A DNA stretch of 64,000 bases from Romanomermis culicivorax (Eukaryota > Nematoda > Enoplea > Mermithida > Mermithidae). This document shows, one piece after another, positions 1-12,600 of the stretch. Each line of letters opens with the position of its first letter. Position 1 is the stretch's first letter. The DNA lies in contig CAWUHX010000158.1 in the NCBI GenBank assembly GCA_963922205.1, forward strand, positions 248,001 to 312,000, written 5' to 3'. Under the pieces are notes generated by a model. It worked only from the letters and a program-made list of their open reading frames with translations, searched no databases and was not told where the DNA came from. A program made the position numbers and the translations under genes.

Positions 1-470
1 TTAGCGTTTTTCTACAGTATAAAGTTTTCCATCCAGTAGAAATTTCGTATTAAATTGAACTTACTTTTTTGGTTCTCACTGCATCTACTATTTTATATTA
101 AATGGACGAAAATAAGTTACGAGCCTTGCTCAAATTGAACCCTGCATAAATGTTTCAAGACAAAAGGTCGTCTTTGATCTCATGACCTAAAACAGGTATC
201 GGTAATTTTGGCTAGTTTACCTACATTTCGTAGGAGTGGCCAGCAAAGCATATACTTTTAAGTAAGGAATAAATTACTATGTAATAACAGTGCCTATCGG
301 CCAGAAGTACACCGAGAACAGCATTTCTTGAACGTTGTCTGCTCAATTCAGCATATTCCAACGTAGTAGTTGAATTCCAGTGTTGGAGGCTGCATCAATC
401 GAAAGTGAAAATTAGCTAAATTCCTCATATGCTCCATGTGAATAATTTCGAACATCTTCAATTTTTTTAG

Positions 471-611
471 CCAACAAAATTCTACCGCAAGTGGATTGCA
501 GCGTTGGTATTAATACGAATTCTATTTTCATTGGTAAAGATGGACAAGGCAAGGAATGCCCAGCCAATAGGGGACCAGCAGTGCAAAATGTATCGATGGT
601 AAACATTGCAG
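471..611 (+). CDS. Exon, delta type (module preceding the window)
   Basis: The acceptor is ATTTTTTTAG and the donor is GTATGA. The exon has 47 codons in phase 1-1, with cysteines at residues 10 (VDCSV) and 30 (KECPA). It matches the later delta exons in its position upstream of an alpha exon and in its Cys-x19-Cys layout. Its own alpha, beta and gamma partners would lie left of the window, so the gene extends upstream. Confidence 0.6.
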
Positions 612-3600
612 GTATGAAAACAAACAAATGAGAGCATCAATTTTCTTTTTTCAATGATCATAGATTATGAATTGGTCGTCAAACGACGCAAGTTTTCAAG
701 TGCAGCACGTGGTAGGCTGTCAAACATGCTGAGACAGAGATTACAAGCGTATCAACAATTCAAAATTATAATTTCACAGCTTCTGAAAGAATTTTTCATG
801 TTTGATAATATTCTACGACATGATTCATTTATGTATACTGTCACAGTGCAATTCTTATGTAGAATAAGTGATAGAATAAGTATAGAACATTATCACGGAA
901 GAAAAAGAAACACAATCCTAAAGAGCATTTGAACTACATTCGAAGGAAATAGAGTCGTCTTCGACCTTATGCAAAACTCTTCATGGATCATAATAAGAGC
1001 CGTCTGGTCTTGTCTTGCGCCGATTTTGTCAAGTATTGCGTTTGAAGAAAAACGGAAGCGCCTGAAATATAGCCCCAGAATGTCAGATTATGGACGCAGC
1101 CTAAAAGGTCATTTATACTTGCTTTTTTCGGCGGAACGGAACGGAAAGAAGTCGACACAATTTTCTGAACGATAGGGAAATTTTCGTTCCGTTCGGTTCG
1201 GTTGGGAGTTACCATCGGTCATTTTCTAGAAAATTGCAGTTACCCTCTCCGATCGAAAGTGGATTTTCAGGCTGAACGTTTCAAGCTGTTGGCGATCGGT
1301 TCCGTTCCGTTCCACCGAAAAAGGCAAGTATAAATGACCCTTAAGAGAAACATTAGTTCGCACTGTGTAAGATACGATTTCAGGCAGGATTCAGCCCAAT
1401 ATTGACGGACGAGTAGAAAAACAACCCCAAATGAAAATCACGTATTTGGTGAAACTTGATGCGTTAGGTATCGCATAGCTACAGTAGGATAAAAGTTGGA
1501 AATTTGTCATTCTCTCGATTTTTGACTTTACAAACTTATTTCAAATTTTGCACGTTTAGATGCATCAAGAATCGTGTACTCTAAATTCATCCAATATTGG
1601 GCAAATAAACAGGCTGCAACTTACTTTAAAATTTATTAATGTGGAATACATATTGAGAATACGGCGGTGCTGGAAATATTCGATTTTTAGAACAAGCATG
1701 GCCGTTTTTCACAAAAATCATCCCATCTACTGCTAAAGCTCAGAAGCACCAGACATTTCCTTGTACAATATATAGTCTACGATGTCTTCTACCTGCTGGT
1801 AAAAAATTAGAGAAATTTATGTACTGCTAGGAGATGGCAATATTTGTAGTTTGAATATCAGTTTATAATTATTACATTTTCTGATAATTGAGACCTACAT
1901 CGCGGGAGAATCACAACTTGAAAACTTTCGAAAGTGATACATTATTACAAGCTCATATGCTAAGTTGGGAATTTTCATATTTTTAGCGTTTTTTTGTCTA
2001 TTCACGAAACTTGAAATGTGTTGGATAAGTGTAAAGGCTAAGTGTCTTACAATGATTGTTGGGCATTCGTTAGATGTGAAATACATTGCTCTACAAAGCC
2101 GTATAAAAATGTTTTCCCTATTTTAAATTTTACACCGTTTAGCAATTTTTCATATACCAAAACCGAGAAACGGCGAAAAAACTGTCTTTTTCCACAAAAA
2201 TAATTTTATCTGCTGCTGAAGCTTAAGGACCCAAATCTTCCCATGCAGTGGATTGCCCTCCATAGTGAACAATGGATAATTTAGTGAATTGTCGATAGTT
2301 TAGTTGGTAAATTTTGATTTTCAATTCTTGATGATCAACAAAAGTTGGTTTTTTCGAAATTTTATGTTTCAGATTAGACGATAGTGAATCATTGGGAGAG
2401 GACTTAAATAGAAAAATAAGGCATAATAAGGTTTAGAAGCAATCGGTTCGAAACAAATAACTTTCCGTTTGGAAGGTCGGATCATATGTATACTAGCGGG
2501 TCGTTCAAAGTTTCTGCTGCATGTTCTTCAGATGAGTTGTCTGCTTCAGAAGTAAAGTATAAGATTCTTTAGTCTTCAAGAAGGTAACTTGCTTCCCGTG
2601 ACCAGAGAGTTGGGACTTATTGCACTGTTGGAAATTCGTCTTGAAGGCTGTCCATTTTTGCGCATCAGTCCGGATATCATTTCAACATCAGACTTTGGTT
2701 GAAAAGTTGAAAGAAATGTATGTCGAAAATAGAAAAAATTGTGAATTTTCAACTTTTGTCTTACTGTAGCTATGCAGCTTTTGGCCTTCAGACGAATTGA
2801 GTATGTAATTTCCAGGGATTTCCTCAGAAAGTGCGTTTTTGAGGCTTTCATTGAATAAGTTTGGGGCTTTCCTGACTCCGAGCAGAAACCTGGCTCACCC
2901 TTCGCTTAATTTTAATTTTTTTCACTTTTTCAATTTTATATGAAAACTTGGAAATATCAGTACCTAGCGTTTAAGCATTCTGATCAATTTCGGCAGAATT
3001 TCAAGCGATTTAGAAAAAGCTTTCTGGCTGACCTGCCCCGCATCTGTATGGTTCCATCTCTAAACGTCAGGAGAAGGTCTCACTATTCCAACCACACAAA
3101 AGTGTATATACAATCGTTCACTGTGTCTACGACAAAAACACCTCTAGAAAAGAGATATGTATTGTCTCATTTATATTTCGATCTCGTATCGTCGTTTCCC
3201 GCTTAATTGAGACGTTTTGATAGATAAGTTTGCAGCAGGAAAAAGCGGCTCTTGAAGTCTAGTTTTGATTCTGAGCAAAGTATTGCCTAATCATTAATAG
3301 CCGTGTTCTAACTCAGCTTCCAGCATAAATTCTGCTAAGTTAATCGCGACCAATGGTTGTATAAGAATAAGCTAAAAGATGCATTTTTAGAGGTTTTTGA
3401 AGCCATAAAATAAATTTTTGTGTCTCGCCAGCTTTTTCTATTATTTTCTCTAAAACTTGTAAAATTCACTTTAAAAAGTCTATTACTGACGAAAATCGGG
3501 GCTTCATTTCAATTTTACGACCAAAAGTTGCACTAAGCCTAAGCCAACTCATGGCCGTAAAAATGTTAATAAGATCCAAAAATCGAATGAAATTGAACAA

Positions 3601-6600
3601 AACAGCTTTTAGTCGTATAAAAGTAAGCAAATTAATCAATTTTAGAGTGAGCAACAATAATTTTTCTGTGCAATAAAATTTTCTCTCAAGTTGTACTTCG
3701 CAAAATGTACAGAAAAGAGGCAGGGCGTGGCTAAACGTGGAGTGTACGAAACGGAGGAACGCGGTAAAAAGGAATACCATGTCCAAAATAGAGCGTCCCT
3801 CGCTTCCAACACCTGAGTGACTTGAATACAAAGCGCCAAATTTGAAGCTTCTTTTCAAATTCAAGAAATTAAAGAAAAAAATTGAGGTAATAGATTCAAA
3901 ATTTTTCCCGAATCTTTTCGAGGCTCACTTAAGATAAGGGCCACCTGGCAAATAACAATAATTTCTATGAAAGTTTCAGAAGTATGCCTTCTTCCGAGCA
4001 GTGCAGCTCCCAAAACAGTACAAAAATTTTGATGCAAATTTAACCAATGCAGTAGAAATGGATGAGCTACAATATAACAGAATAAAATTCTGCGGCTTCC
4101 GATGAGAAAGTGCTCGGGAGTGCCCATAAGCAAAATTGTTTCAATTTTGACGGCTCATTTTTGACACTTTAAACTCTATTAGGAAGTGTAATATGGGATA
4201 ATTTACTGTAAGTATTCCATTAGAAGAGAGCTTATTCTCTCCTTTGTGAAATGGATACTCATCCATCAAATAAGATTAGTCCAATCTTGAAATATCGCTT
4301 GACTAGCAAGACCACTGAAAAATGTAAAAAAATGATCAATTTTCAAACTTTGGCATACTGTAGCGGTGCGAATTTTTGTTTACAAGCAAAATGAATGGTA
4401 TCATGGAAGTCAGCGCACGAAACTACTAAAGTATCTGATTTTGAGGTATAATTAATTTTCGACTTATCATAGGGAAAGTAGGACCTTTCAGAAATCGTGT
4501 GTTAAATCTTCCACTGTAAATTCGTTGATGTGCCTTGCCAAATCTTCGCTTAAAAACTTTCCGCATTTGAGACAAAATAATCAAAATGCAGAACATGGAA
4601 CGTTCCATTTTGTTTTTTTTTATCTTCTTCTTTTGGCTCAATGTTCAGCAGAAAAATAATTTTCGGACACATCGGATGCGACTTTAACTTTCTGCAGCCG
4701 TTATGTTTCGAACTCTCAAAATCTTTTTCCACAATGAGAGCCGGGCTCAAATTTTATTCCTCATTTCTAAATTTTTTCAGTCAAAATACCCCATTTGAAG
4801 AAAGAGTTCAATGTGGCCTGGTAAAATATGAAATTCGCATTGGTGTACGAAGGAGTCACATACTTCAAATTCACAAACAAGGGCCCAATTCAGAAGTGCA
4901 GTCGCCGATTTTCGGCGACAAAAATCCTAGGATTTTTTACTTCTGAATGGGGCTTAATCCCCAATGCGGAACCCATTAATTTGGCCTTTCCACACTTGAT
5001 ACCGATTATTCCTATAATCGAATTTGACTTTTGCTCATTAAGCGCACGTGGACGTTGATGCGTGTAAAGTCGATAATGGGACTAAGAACGTTGTTAGATT
5101 GAGTATTGCACCGAACGGATGGGGGAATAGCGAATACGAAATGTGCTCAGTAGCAGGCCACTTCGACATAAAAAGTGAGTTCTATCAATACCATAGGCGT
5201 AGGCAGTAGCGGATCCAGAAATTTTGTTCGGGGGGGGGGTGCTCAAAATTAAGTATTTCTCCGAAAAAAATTCAAAATATTTTCAAACATTTTTCCAATT
5301 TGCTTATAGGTATACAGAAAAAAATCGCATTTCAAAAATTTCGTGGGAGGCGGCCGCCCTCCGCCCCCCGCCCCCCTAAATCCGCACTTGGGCGTGGGTA
5401 GAAGAAACCGTATTTCATGTGGTTCGTTAGTAATACTAACCGTTGTGTGTTGGTATACCGAATGTTTCGATATACCGGATATATCGTTATCCCGAATAAT
5501 GCGTTAATTCTCTGTATCCCGAAACATATACAAGTTTATTTTTTATTCCATCACGTTAACTAATGTTGTCCTTATCCCGAATGCGCATTTTTTGTTCATT
5601 GTTGTCAATTCTCATTTTGCTCCAACGTTCCAAAAATTTGTAGAGGGTTCCTGTCAACTTTTTCCGTTCTAATTTTTTCAAATTAACCTGAGATATTCAA
5701 CAGCTGCCTAGACATAAGCCCAGGCTTAGGCTTGGACTTGCGTGGGAAAATTTTGTTTCATTGTAAATTACCGTGAAAAACTGTATATTAGAATTGTAAA
5801 CTGTCACACCTTTCTTCTCATTTTATACTATTATTCGGCATACTGATGCGTACCGGATATTGATACGCTACGGCTTATCGATACCTGGAATATACAGAGA
5901 AGTTATGTTTTTATTGTATAACACTGTTCAATATGCCGATACACGATCATACGTTCGATGTAGGATCTCCGAGTGTAAATCCTGAAGTCATACGAATAAT
6001 GGCGCATTCAATAGCCAAGAGCAACCCGAGTAACCAGTTGAAAGTTAAAGTATGTACACCTGATCTCAGGAGAAATAACAGATAAGGAAAACTGAAAAAT
6101 CGCATTCCACAAAAATACCTGATATCGGGAGAGTTTCTCACAGAAAGGCAATCTGCTTTCATTATTTCCGATTGTTTTTCGAAGGCTATTATAGATGAAC
6201 GCCTTTTCCCATATACAATCAACTTATTATCTTATAAACTATTAGCGTTTCTGAAATCGGGTACATGTAACTGGGGAGGAAGTGCCATACGAAACCCACC
6301 ATAAAATATTCCCTCAAGATTTGCACCAATTGAATCGTTGAACTGGGCTAGCCATATGATACCTCATTCTTTAACTCTAAAAAAGCTGTACAACCTGCAC
6401 TTTTTGTGCTATGTTGTGGAAAAAAAGGCCGAAAATGTAGTACCATAAATACATATTTAAAGGTTCTTTATACAAATGTTACTTTTTCTACTCGTTTTCG
6501 GTTTTTTTGGGTGAAAAAAATCGAAATTTTTCCTGTTCAATAAATCCCCAAAACTTTAGGCGTTGGGCGATATCACCCACAAAAAAGCTCTTACTTCTCT

Positions 6601-9600
6601 CCCGAATTTTAAATGTAGCAGAACGATCCAATGCAGACCGCATTTATGCAAATTTTACTATAAATGTAGACTTTGGGTGAAAAAGATATGCATATGCAAG
6701 GCTGTATTTTATCCCACCCGCTTGGGACTTTGTCATATGTCGATTTTGTGTCTATCACTGAGAAAAATCTCAATATTTTCCAGCGCTTCGCGCCGGTCAA
6801 TGAGTATAACACTCATTGTTTTCTATCAGCCATGGCCATTAGCATATCTACTTCGACTTACTAATTAATCTTCAAAATTTTCAATCAACTGAATTACCTC
6901 ATCTCTTTTTTTATTAGTTACAAGACAATATTTTGGGCATGGTTCTTACTGTGAGAAAACCTTTTTTGATTTCAAAACCGAAATGATGCATTTTGATGAA
7001 CTTTAAAAGGTCAAACCCCCAAAATTTGCCGGCGCTTCGCGCCGGTCATGAGTATAATAGTGATTGTTCCCTATCAGGCGCGGCCACTAACATACCTACT
7101 TCCACTTCTAACTAACTTTTATCAGTTTCTATCAACTGATTTACTTCATCTCTTCTTTTACTAGTTAAGAGGCAATATTTTGCTGATAATTGAGGTTTTT
7201 GACCATTTCTTGAAGTTTAATTCTCCTACTTTGTTTGGAGTTTTCCAAACATTCTGAAACATGAGCCTTCACAATCCGCATTGAAAACTCGTATAAACGT
7301 TATTCTAAGACCACCGTTTTTTTCCTCAGATGGGGTCTTTTGAGGAAAAAAATTTCGAAATGAGGAAAAAGATTTTGGATATGGTTCTCATTGTGGAAAA
7401 AAATTTGGGGAACTCTAAACCGAAAAGATACGTTTTGGTGGACTTTAAAAGGTCAAAATCTCAAAATTTTCCGGCGCTTCGCGCCGGTCATGGGTATAAT
7501 TATAACTATATTCTATCAGGCGCGGCCGTTGGCATATCTACTTCGACTTACTAATTAGTGCTCAACAGTTTCTATCAATCAAGTTAGCTCGTTTCATTTT
7601 CTAATCGTTTACAGTCAATTATGTCGCCGAAAAGAGAGATTTTTCATCAATTCTCTCAATTTTTTCTCTCGATAATTGAAATTTTCTAAACGTTTGCAAT
7701 CTGAACTGTTGCGTTTATTGAAAGTGGAAATTGAAGACATCATTTGAGACTGCGATTTTAAAACTTTTGTTCACGACTTATCTGTTAGAGAGATTTATTT
7801 TTCAGCGTTTTAGAATATAAAAACCCGAAAATTTTTCCGGCGCTGCGCGCCGGAATAGGGAGCAAGTTACACTTCATCCGTCTGATTTTAATTTATTTCC
7901 CAACGTTATGAAGGTTCATTTTCCAGCGTTTTAGAAAGTGAAAATTCAAAAATTTTTGCTGGGTCCGCCCTCTCAAAAGATTCCTGGCTACGGCCCTGTG
8001 CATATGCATAATAACATGTAAATGTTTAGACCTTACATCCGGAGACCTTTGCTGCCTGACATCTATTTTTGCCAATTAATGGGATGGAAGCTATGAAAAA
8101 CCCTGTTTTTTCACATGGTCTCAATTTTAGCTATCCCACCCATTACGCCGCCCATTATGACGAGTTCAACGATTGTGCATTGGTTACGATAATTTGCGCG
8201 TAAATAAAACAAGTTTTTCTGTACCTATACCCTAAATAATGTCAAAGCCTGTGCTTAACTCTAAGCCTAAGCCTAAGCCTAAGCCTCAGCATAAGCTTAA
8301 GCCTCAGCCTAAGCCAAATCCTAAGCCTAAGTCTAAGCTCCACTCAAATTTGTGGAGAGTTTGGGCAAAATGCGAGTTAACAACATGAACAAAAAAGGCG
8401 TATTCGGGATAACGAGAATCGGTCAATGTGATAGAATAAATAATACGTGTTCGGGCTACCAAGAATTTATGCATTATTCGGGATAACGATAGATTCGGTA
8501 CACCAACAGATTCGGAATACGGGTACAATCGGGATACCGATATACAACGAGTCAAACCGCTCCTAATCAACATTATACGATCTTGATAGCTGAATGTGTA
8601 CTAATCTTGTCTGAAAAGGATGTGTTTCATTTCCGTTATATCCTAACCGGAGAAAGGAATTCTGGAAAAAGAGTGATTCTGCCATCACTGTTTTTCAATA
8701 TTGTCGAGACCACGCCCTCAAATCAAATTAGTCAACTTGTCTGCCAGAAATGTGATTTTCCATGTTCTACATGAATCACACCGGTTTACAGTATGCCGTC
8801 ACGAGAATAATTGTGCTACCAAATACGACGTATGGAAGGTTCTTAAAGAAAATAATCCAAGTAAGCTGCAAATGTGTTTTATACTCAGAACAAATCTATT
8901 AAACTTGATAGCATCTTATGTCCGCTCAGCGCTTTATTCAAGGTCTCATTATTTACCTCATTCTTGAAATTCTCCTATAGTCCTTCCTTTCCAAACGAGT
9001 CTTGAAATGCAAAAATATCTAAAGAAATCCGTAGACAGATGGTTATCAAGCATCCTAAACAAAAAAATTATTCTTTCAAGTTCTATTCCTAACTTTTATA
9101 CTCCATCTAAGAAAAAAGGGGGCTGCGTACGCAGGTTGTTTATTATTTACACTTTTTTCTTTCCGGGTATCAATTGAAATTTGAAAACAATTGGGTATAG
9201 TTGTCCCCAAAAGCAGATCGTATCTGCCTACATCAAAGAATGAAAAATCTGCATGCAAGATGGAGGAAACCATTTTCGAATCACTATATAAAAACGAAGC
9301 TCTACGGAGTATTATTTTTGTTACCGTCATGCATTTTGATAACATCTATGGATTCGTGCTCAAAGCTACAACTTTCAAAATTAACTTTTTTTATTTGTTG
9401 AAAATGGTGCTTCAAAATCTCAATTTTAGTTCCAAAAGCATGATGAAAGATTAAGGGGGACTTCGAACAATCCATTCTTCATGACAATCGCTTTATTAGT
9501 CTCCATTTTCCTACAATTCAGTCTCTGAGGGTATTTTCTGATTAGTGGAAAGCTGTAATTTCGCAAAAAGGTGTATGACGATTCTAAATCATCTTCCAAA

Positions 9601-12600
9601 TTTTGGATATTATCCAACAATTCATTTGGACTGATGATGATCATTATAAGTCATGTTATACAGTCGTCTTCTAGATATATGTATTGAATTTTCAGTTAAA
9701 AATGTTATGCGTTGTAGATTTACATACTTGTTGCACATTGTTCTTTATCTTTCAGATTTGGAGTTCAAACAAAATTGTCAAACAATGCTCGATAGTATGA
9801 AGGATGAGGCGCAGAAGTACAATGATGTATTTAGGGGGGACAGCCTATGCAATTTCGATACATTATTAGCAGGTAAGCTACTCAGCCGTTTAAGAGTTGG
9901 ACCTAACCTTTTTTGGAGTTCATTCATTATTTGTTTTGATTGATTAGGCGTTTTCTAAAATTTTACCAATACGACATTTTGTTGAGTAAGCTCAAGCCTA
10001 AGCCTAACCTTAAATCTAAGCCGAAGCCTAAAATAAAACTGATATGTATATCAGATATTTCAGAAATGTTGTAGTTGTAAAATTATAGAAAATATCCGAT
10101 TGACTTTCTATTTCACATTCAACATCTAGCTGCCACTACACCTGCCGTCGATTGCAATCTCGATGGCAATAAATTAGTTGCTTTCTATCGCGACACAGGA
10201 AATAGAATGATAGAGATGTGTTCCGGAGCCAATAAGTTGGAAAATATAGGTTAGTTGAATGTCTTTTGGTACAGATACCTGTGATTGATGAATCAAGCGT
10301 GAATGAGTGACCATAAAACTTTTTCTTACTCGACTTACTGCAGTCATCTTTAACCGCTCAGAACAAAGATATATTTTGAATTGTCTGCCGTCTTTCGTCA
10401 ATATCAACCGAAGTGCAGGCTCGAGAACCAGCCTTGACTTGGCATTTTGCTTTCTAGAAATCTGATATGAGTCGCTAATGCGTAGTTTCTTTAACCACTG
10501 GAGCTTTGGCTTTTCTAGCTTTTTATATTCAGATGAGTTTCCTGTTTAAATGCAAATAGCGAATATTCTAATATTTCTCATTCTAGCTATCTCCCGATTT
10601 TTCTCTTGAATTTTTAGTTTCAGATTGTGACTATATTGGTAACGATGTCATTTTATTAGGCGATCATCTACGTTTTTACATTCTTATTGTCTTGCAAAGC
10701 GAACTGAACTTGGCCAGAAAAAACAAAGAAATCACTTGAGCTAACTGATATGCACGGAAATGAGCAAAGCGTACTTACTAGGAAACTCGATTCTAAAAAT
10801 GTATATGTTCATTGCCTGTATCAACAAACAACCTGCATCTTATAAATCCGAAAATACGAATAAATTTTGGTCGTCTGAAATGTTCTTACCAAGCTATTGC
10901 TGTGATATTTTCCTATCAAGCATTGTTAAAAAGTTAGTCTGAATGAATCAAGTTCACAAACAGCAAGTCTGTATCCTATTTGGTATGGTGATAGCAAATA
11001 AAGAAAATATGAAATAACAAACATTGGTAGTTGCACATGCCATAGTGCAACAGATAGCCCACATCAACTGCAGTAACGTGAGACCAACAGTTTCTGCCAT
11101 GGGTTTTCTTTACACCATAATTTGCATGCATAAACGCCTATGCCCGATCTCAGCAATCACCAAACAAGCGTTCGATAGATCACCTTGAAAACTGCAATAA
11201 TGCTCCCGTGACTAATCATCGAACTCTATTTGTTTCTCAAAATATGCAGTCTTGAGTTTCGGTGAAGTTTGTTAGGTTATAATTTTGTAGCTTTGCAAAG
11301 TTAGTCTTTCGTTAAATGAGATAAGTTTTCTATATCAGCTGGTTCTATCAAATATGACCATAGTCCATCAATTTAAAATGAGGGACACAAGGACAAACAC
11401 ACATCTAATTGGGGTAGTGCTATTGGAACCTCCACCAGAAATCACCGGCCACATGGCTCACCCCCAGCCCCACAAGATTTGCCAATCTTACGACTAGCCA
11501 TATATGGTGGCCATAGGGACCCCCGTACGTATGGCCATAAAAATTCTGAAAGCTCTCAATTTTTTGCTGAGAAATACCCATTTTTAAGCAAAAAATGGTC
11601 AAAACTGTCATTCTATAGCGAAACATTTTTCAAATTTTTTGCTGTCTAGTAGCGGATGTGAGTACGGTAGCGGATGTGCACTAGGTAGCGGGTGTGCAGT
11701 AGGTAGCGGATCTGCTACCTAATCAACAATTCTAGATTAGCATCGAGTGGCTAAAGTAATTTAAGAATGTTATCAAATACAATGTGTACATTTGCACCAG
11801 TCGTAGTTGCTATGATCGTGAATAGGCGTAAATATTGCTCGCTATTTGTATGCGAATTTTGAAGTAATGAATGGCATCTCTCAAAAGTAGATTTTTAAGT
11901 AGTAAGCAGAGAGTGCTCAATATTTTACGATTTCCTGATAGCCAAAAGTCCAACCAAACTCAATTACCCTTTTACCGTCCATTTTTCTCGCAGGAAATGC
12001 TACGGTAAAAGTTTTTTGTAAACGAGTTTGAAGATATTACTTGTTTTTGACATTTGTCGATCTAGAAGCATTCTTTAAAAAATATATTACAGTAATTTGC
12101 TTCCATTAACTATCACTGTGATGCTTTTATCTCCACACAATACTTCTACTAGTCGACTCGGACTTTTCAGGTTTCGTTCATTAACGGGCCCGTCTGCTTT
12201 CGACCGACTCTTGAGGTACCTGATCAAGATTCACTATGCAGATTAAACGTTGATAACATTTTTCATGTTTGAAGTTATCTTTTTTCGTTCTATAGGCATT
12301 TTTCTCGATTTGCTTGTAGAGAATAATAATTCGAAAAACATGAGTACTTTTTTGTATTTTTATAATTTTCTGCAGAACTATACATATGTATGCCACGTTG
12401 GGCCGAAAATTTATTAGCATCAGGGTTTCTTCCGCACCGGTCGTTCCGCATCTTGCGGAAATCGGCCAGAAAAATTTCCGCACTACCATTAAAAACTACT
12501 AAAAACATTGAGAAATTTCCGTCCTGCGCGGAAAACTCTCCAAAAATTTTCCGCCCGAATCCAAAAAAATCCGCACTGTGCGGAAAAAAATCCTTGAAAA

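Larger units (their letters stand above)
612..5042 (+). other. Long intron between delta exon and alpha exon of module 1
   Basis: Holds a MITE (1107-1339), two diverged copies of a short repeat near 1690-1800 and 2180-2260, part of a widespread degenerate repeat around 2.6-2.8 kb, a long repeat (4075-4505) shared with 58.3-58.7 kb, and a decayed alpha-like exon (4781-4930). The 132-residue open frame on the minus strand at 3466-3864 resembles nothing I know and looks like chance. Nothing else is supportable. Confidence 0.5.
5175..8791 (+). other. Long intron, module 1 alpha to beta, repeat-filled
   Basis: Contains a short element with GGATCC ends (5205-5394), inverted arms rich in TATCCCGAAT (about 5449-5900 and 8395-8560), a GGCGCTTCGCGCC array (6640-7860), and telomere-like repeats (8252-8340). 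An open frame from 8583 has one cysteine in alpha-like context (AECVLIL) but no usable donor, so I do not call it an exon. Confidence 0.5.

Noticed and set aside
664..711. 48 nt phase 1-1 stretch after the first delta exon
   Set aside because: No cysteine and no similarity to any exon type. Symmetric windows of this size arise by chance.
3466..3864. Longest open frame, 132 residues on the minus strand
   Set aside because: No recognisable domain, low-complexity hydrophobic composition, and it lies in repeat-bearing intron DNA. Length alone is not unusual in AT-rich sequence of this size.
8252..8340. A true chromosome end
   Set aside because: The TTAGGC-like units are degenerate and flanked on both sides by ordinary sequence and exons of the same gene, so the tract is interstitial.
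10624..10739. Possible terminal exon after the delta exon of module 1 (CDYIGNDVILLGDHL, stop at 10737, AATAAA near 10997)
   Set aside because: A good acceptor and correct phase make it tempting as a gene end. But the second cysteine is missing, and the regular module series continues beyond it in the same phase. Kept only as a weak alternative end.
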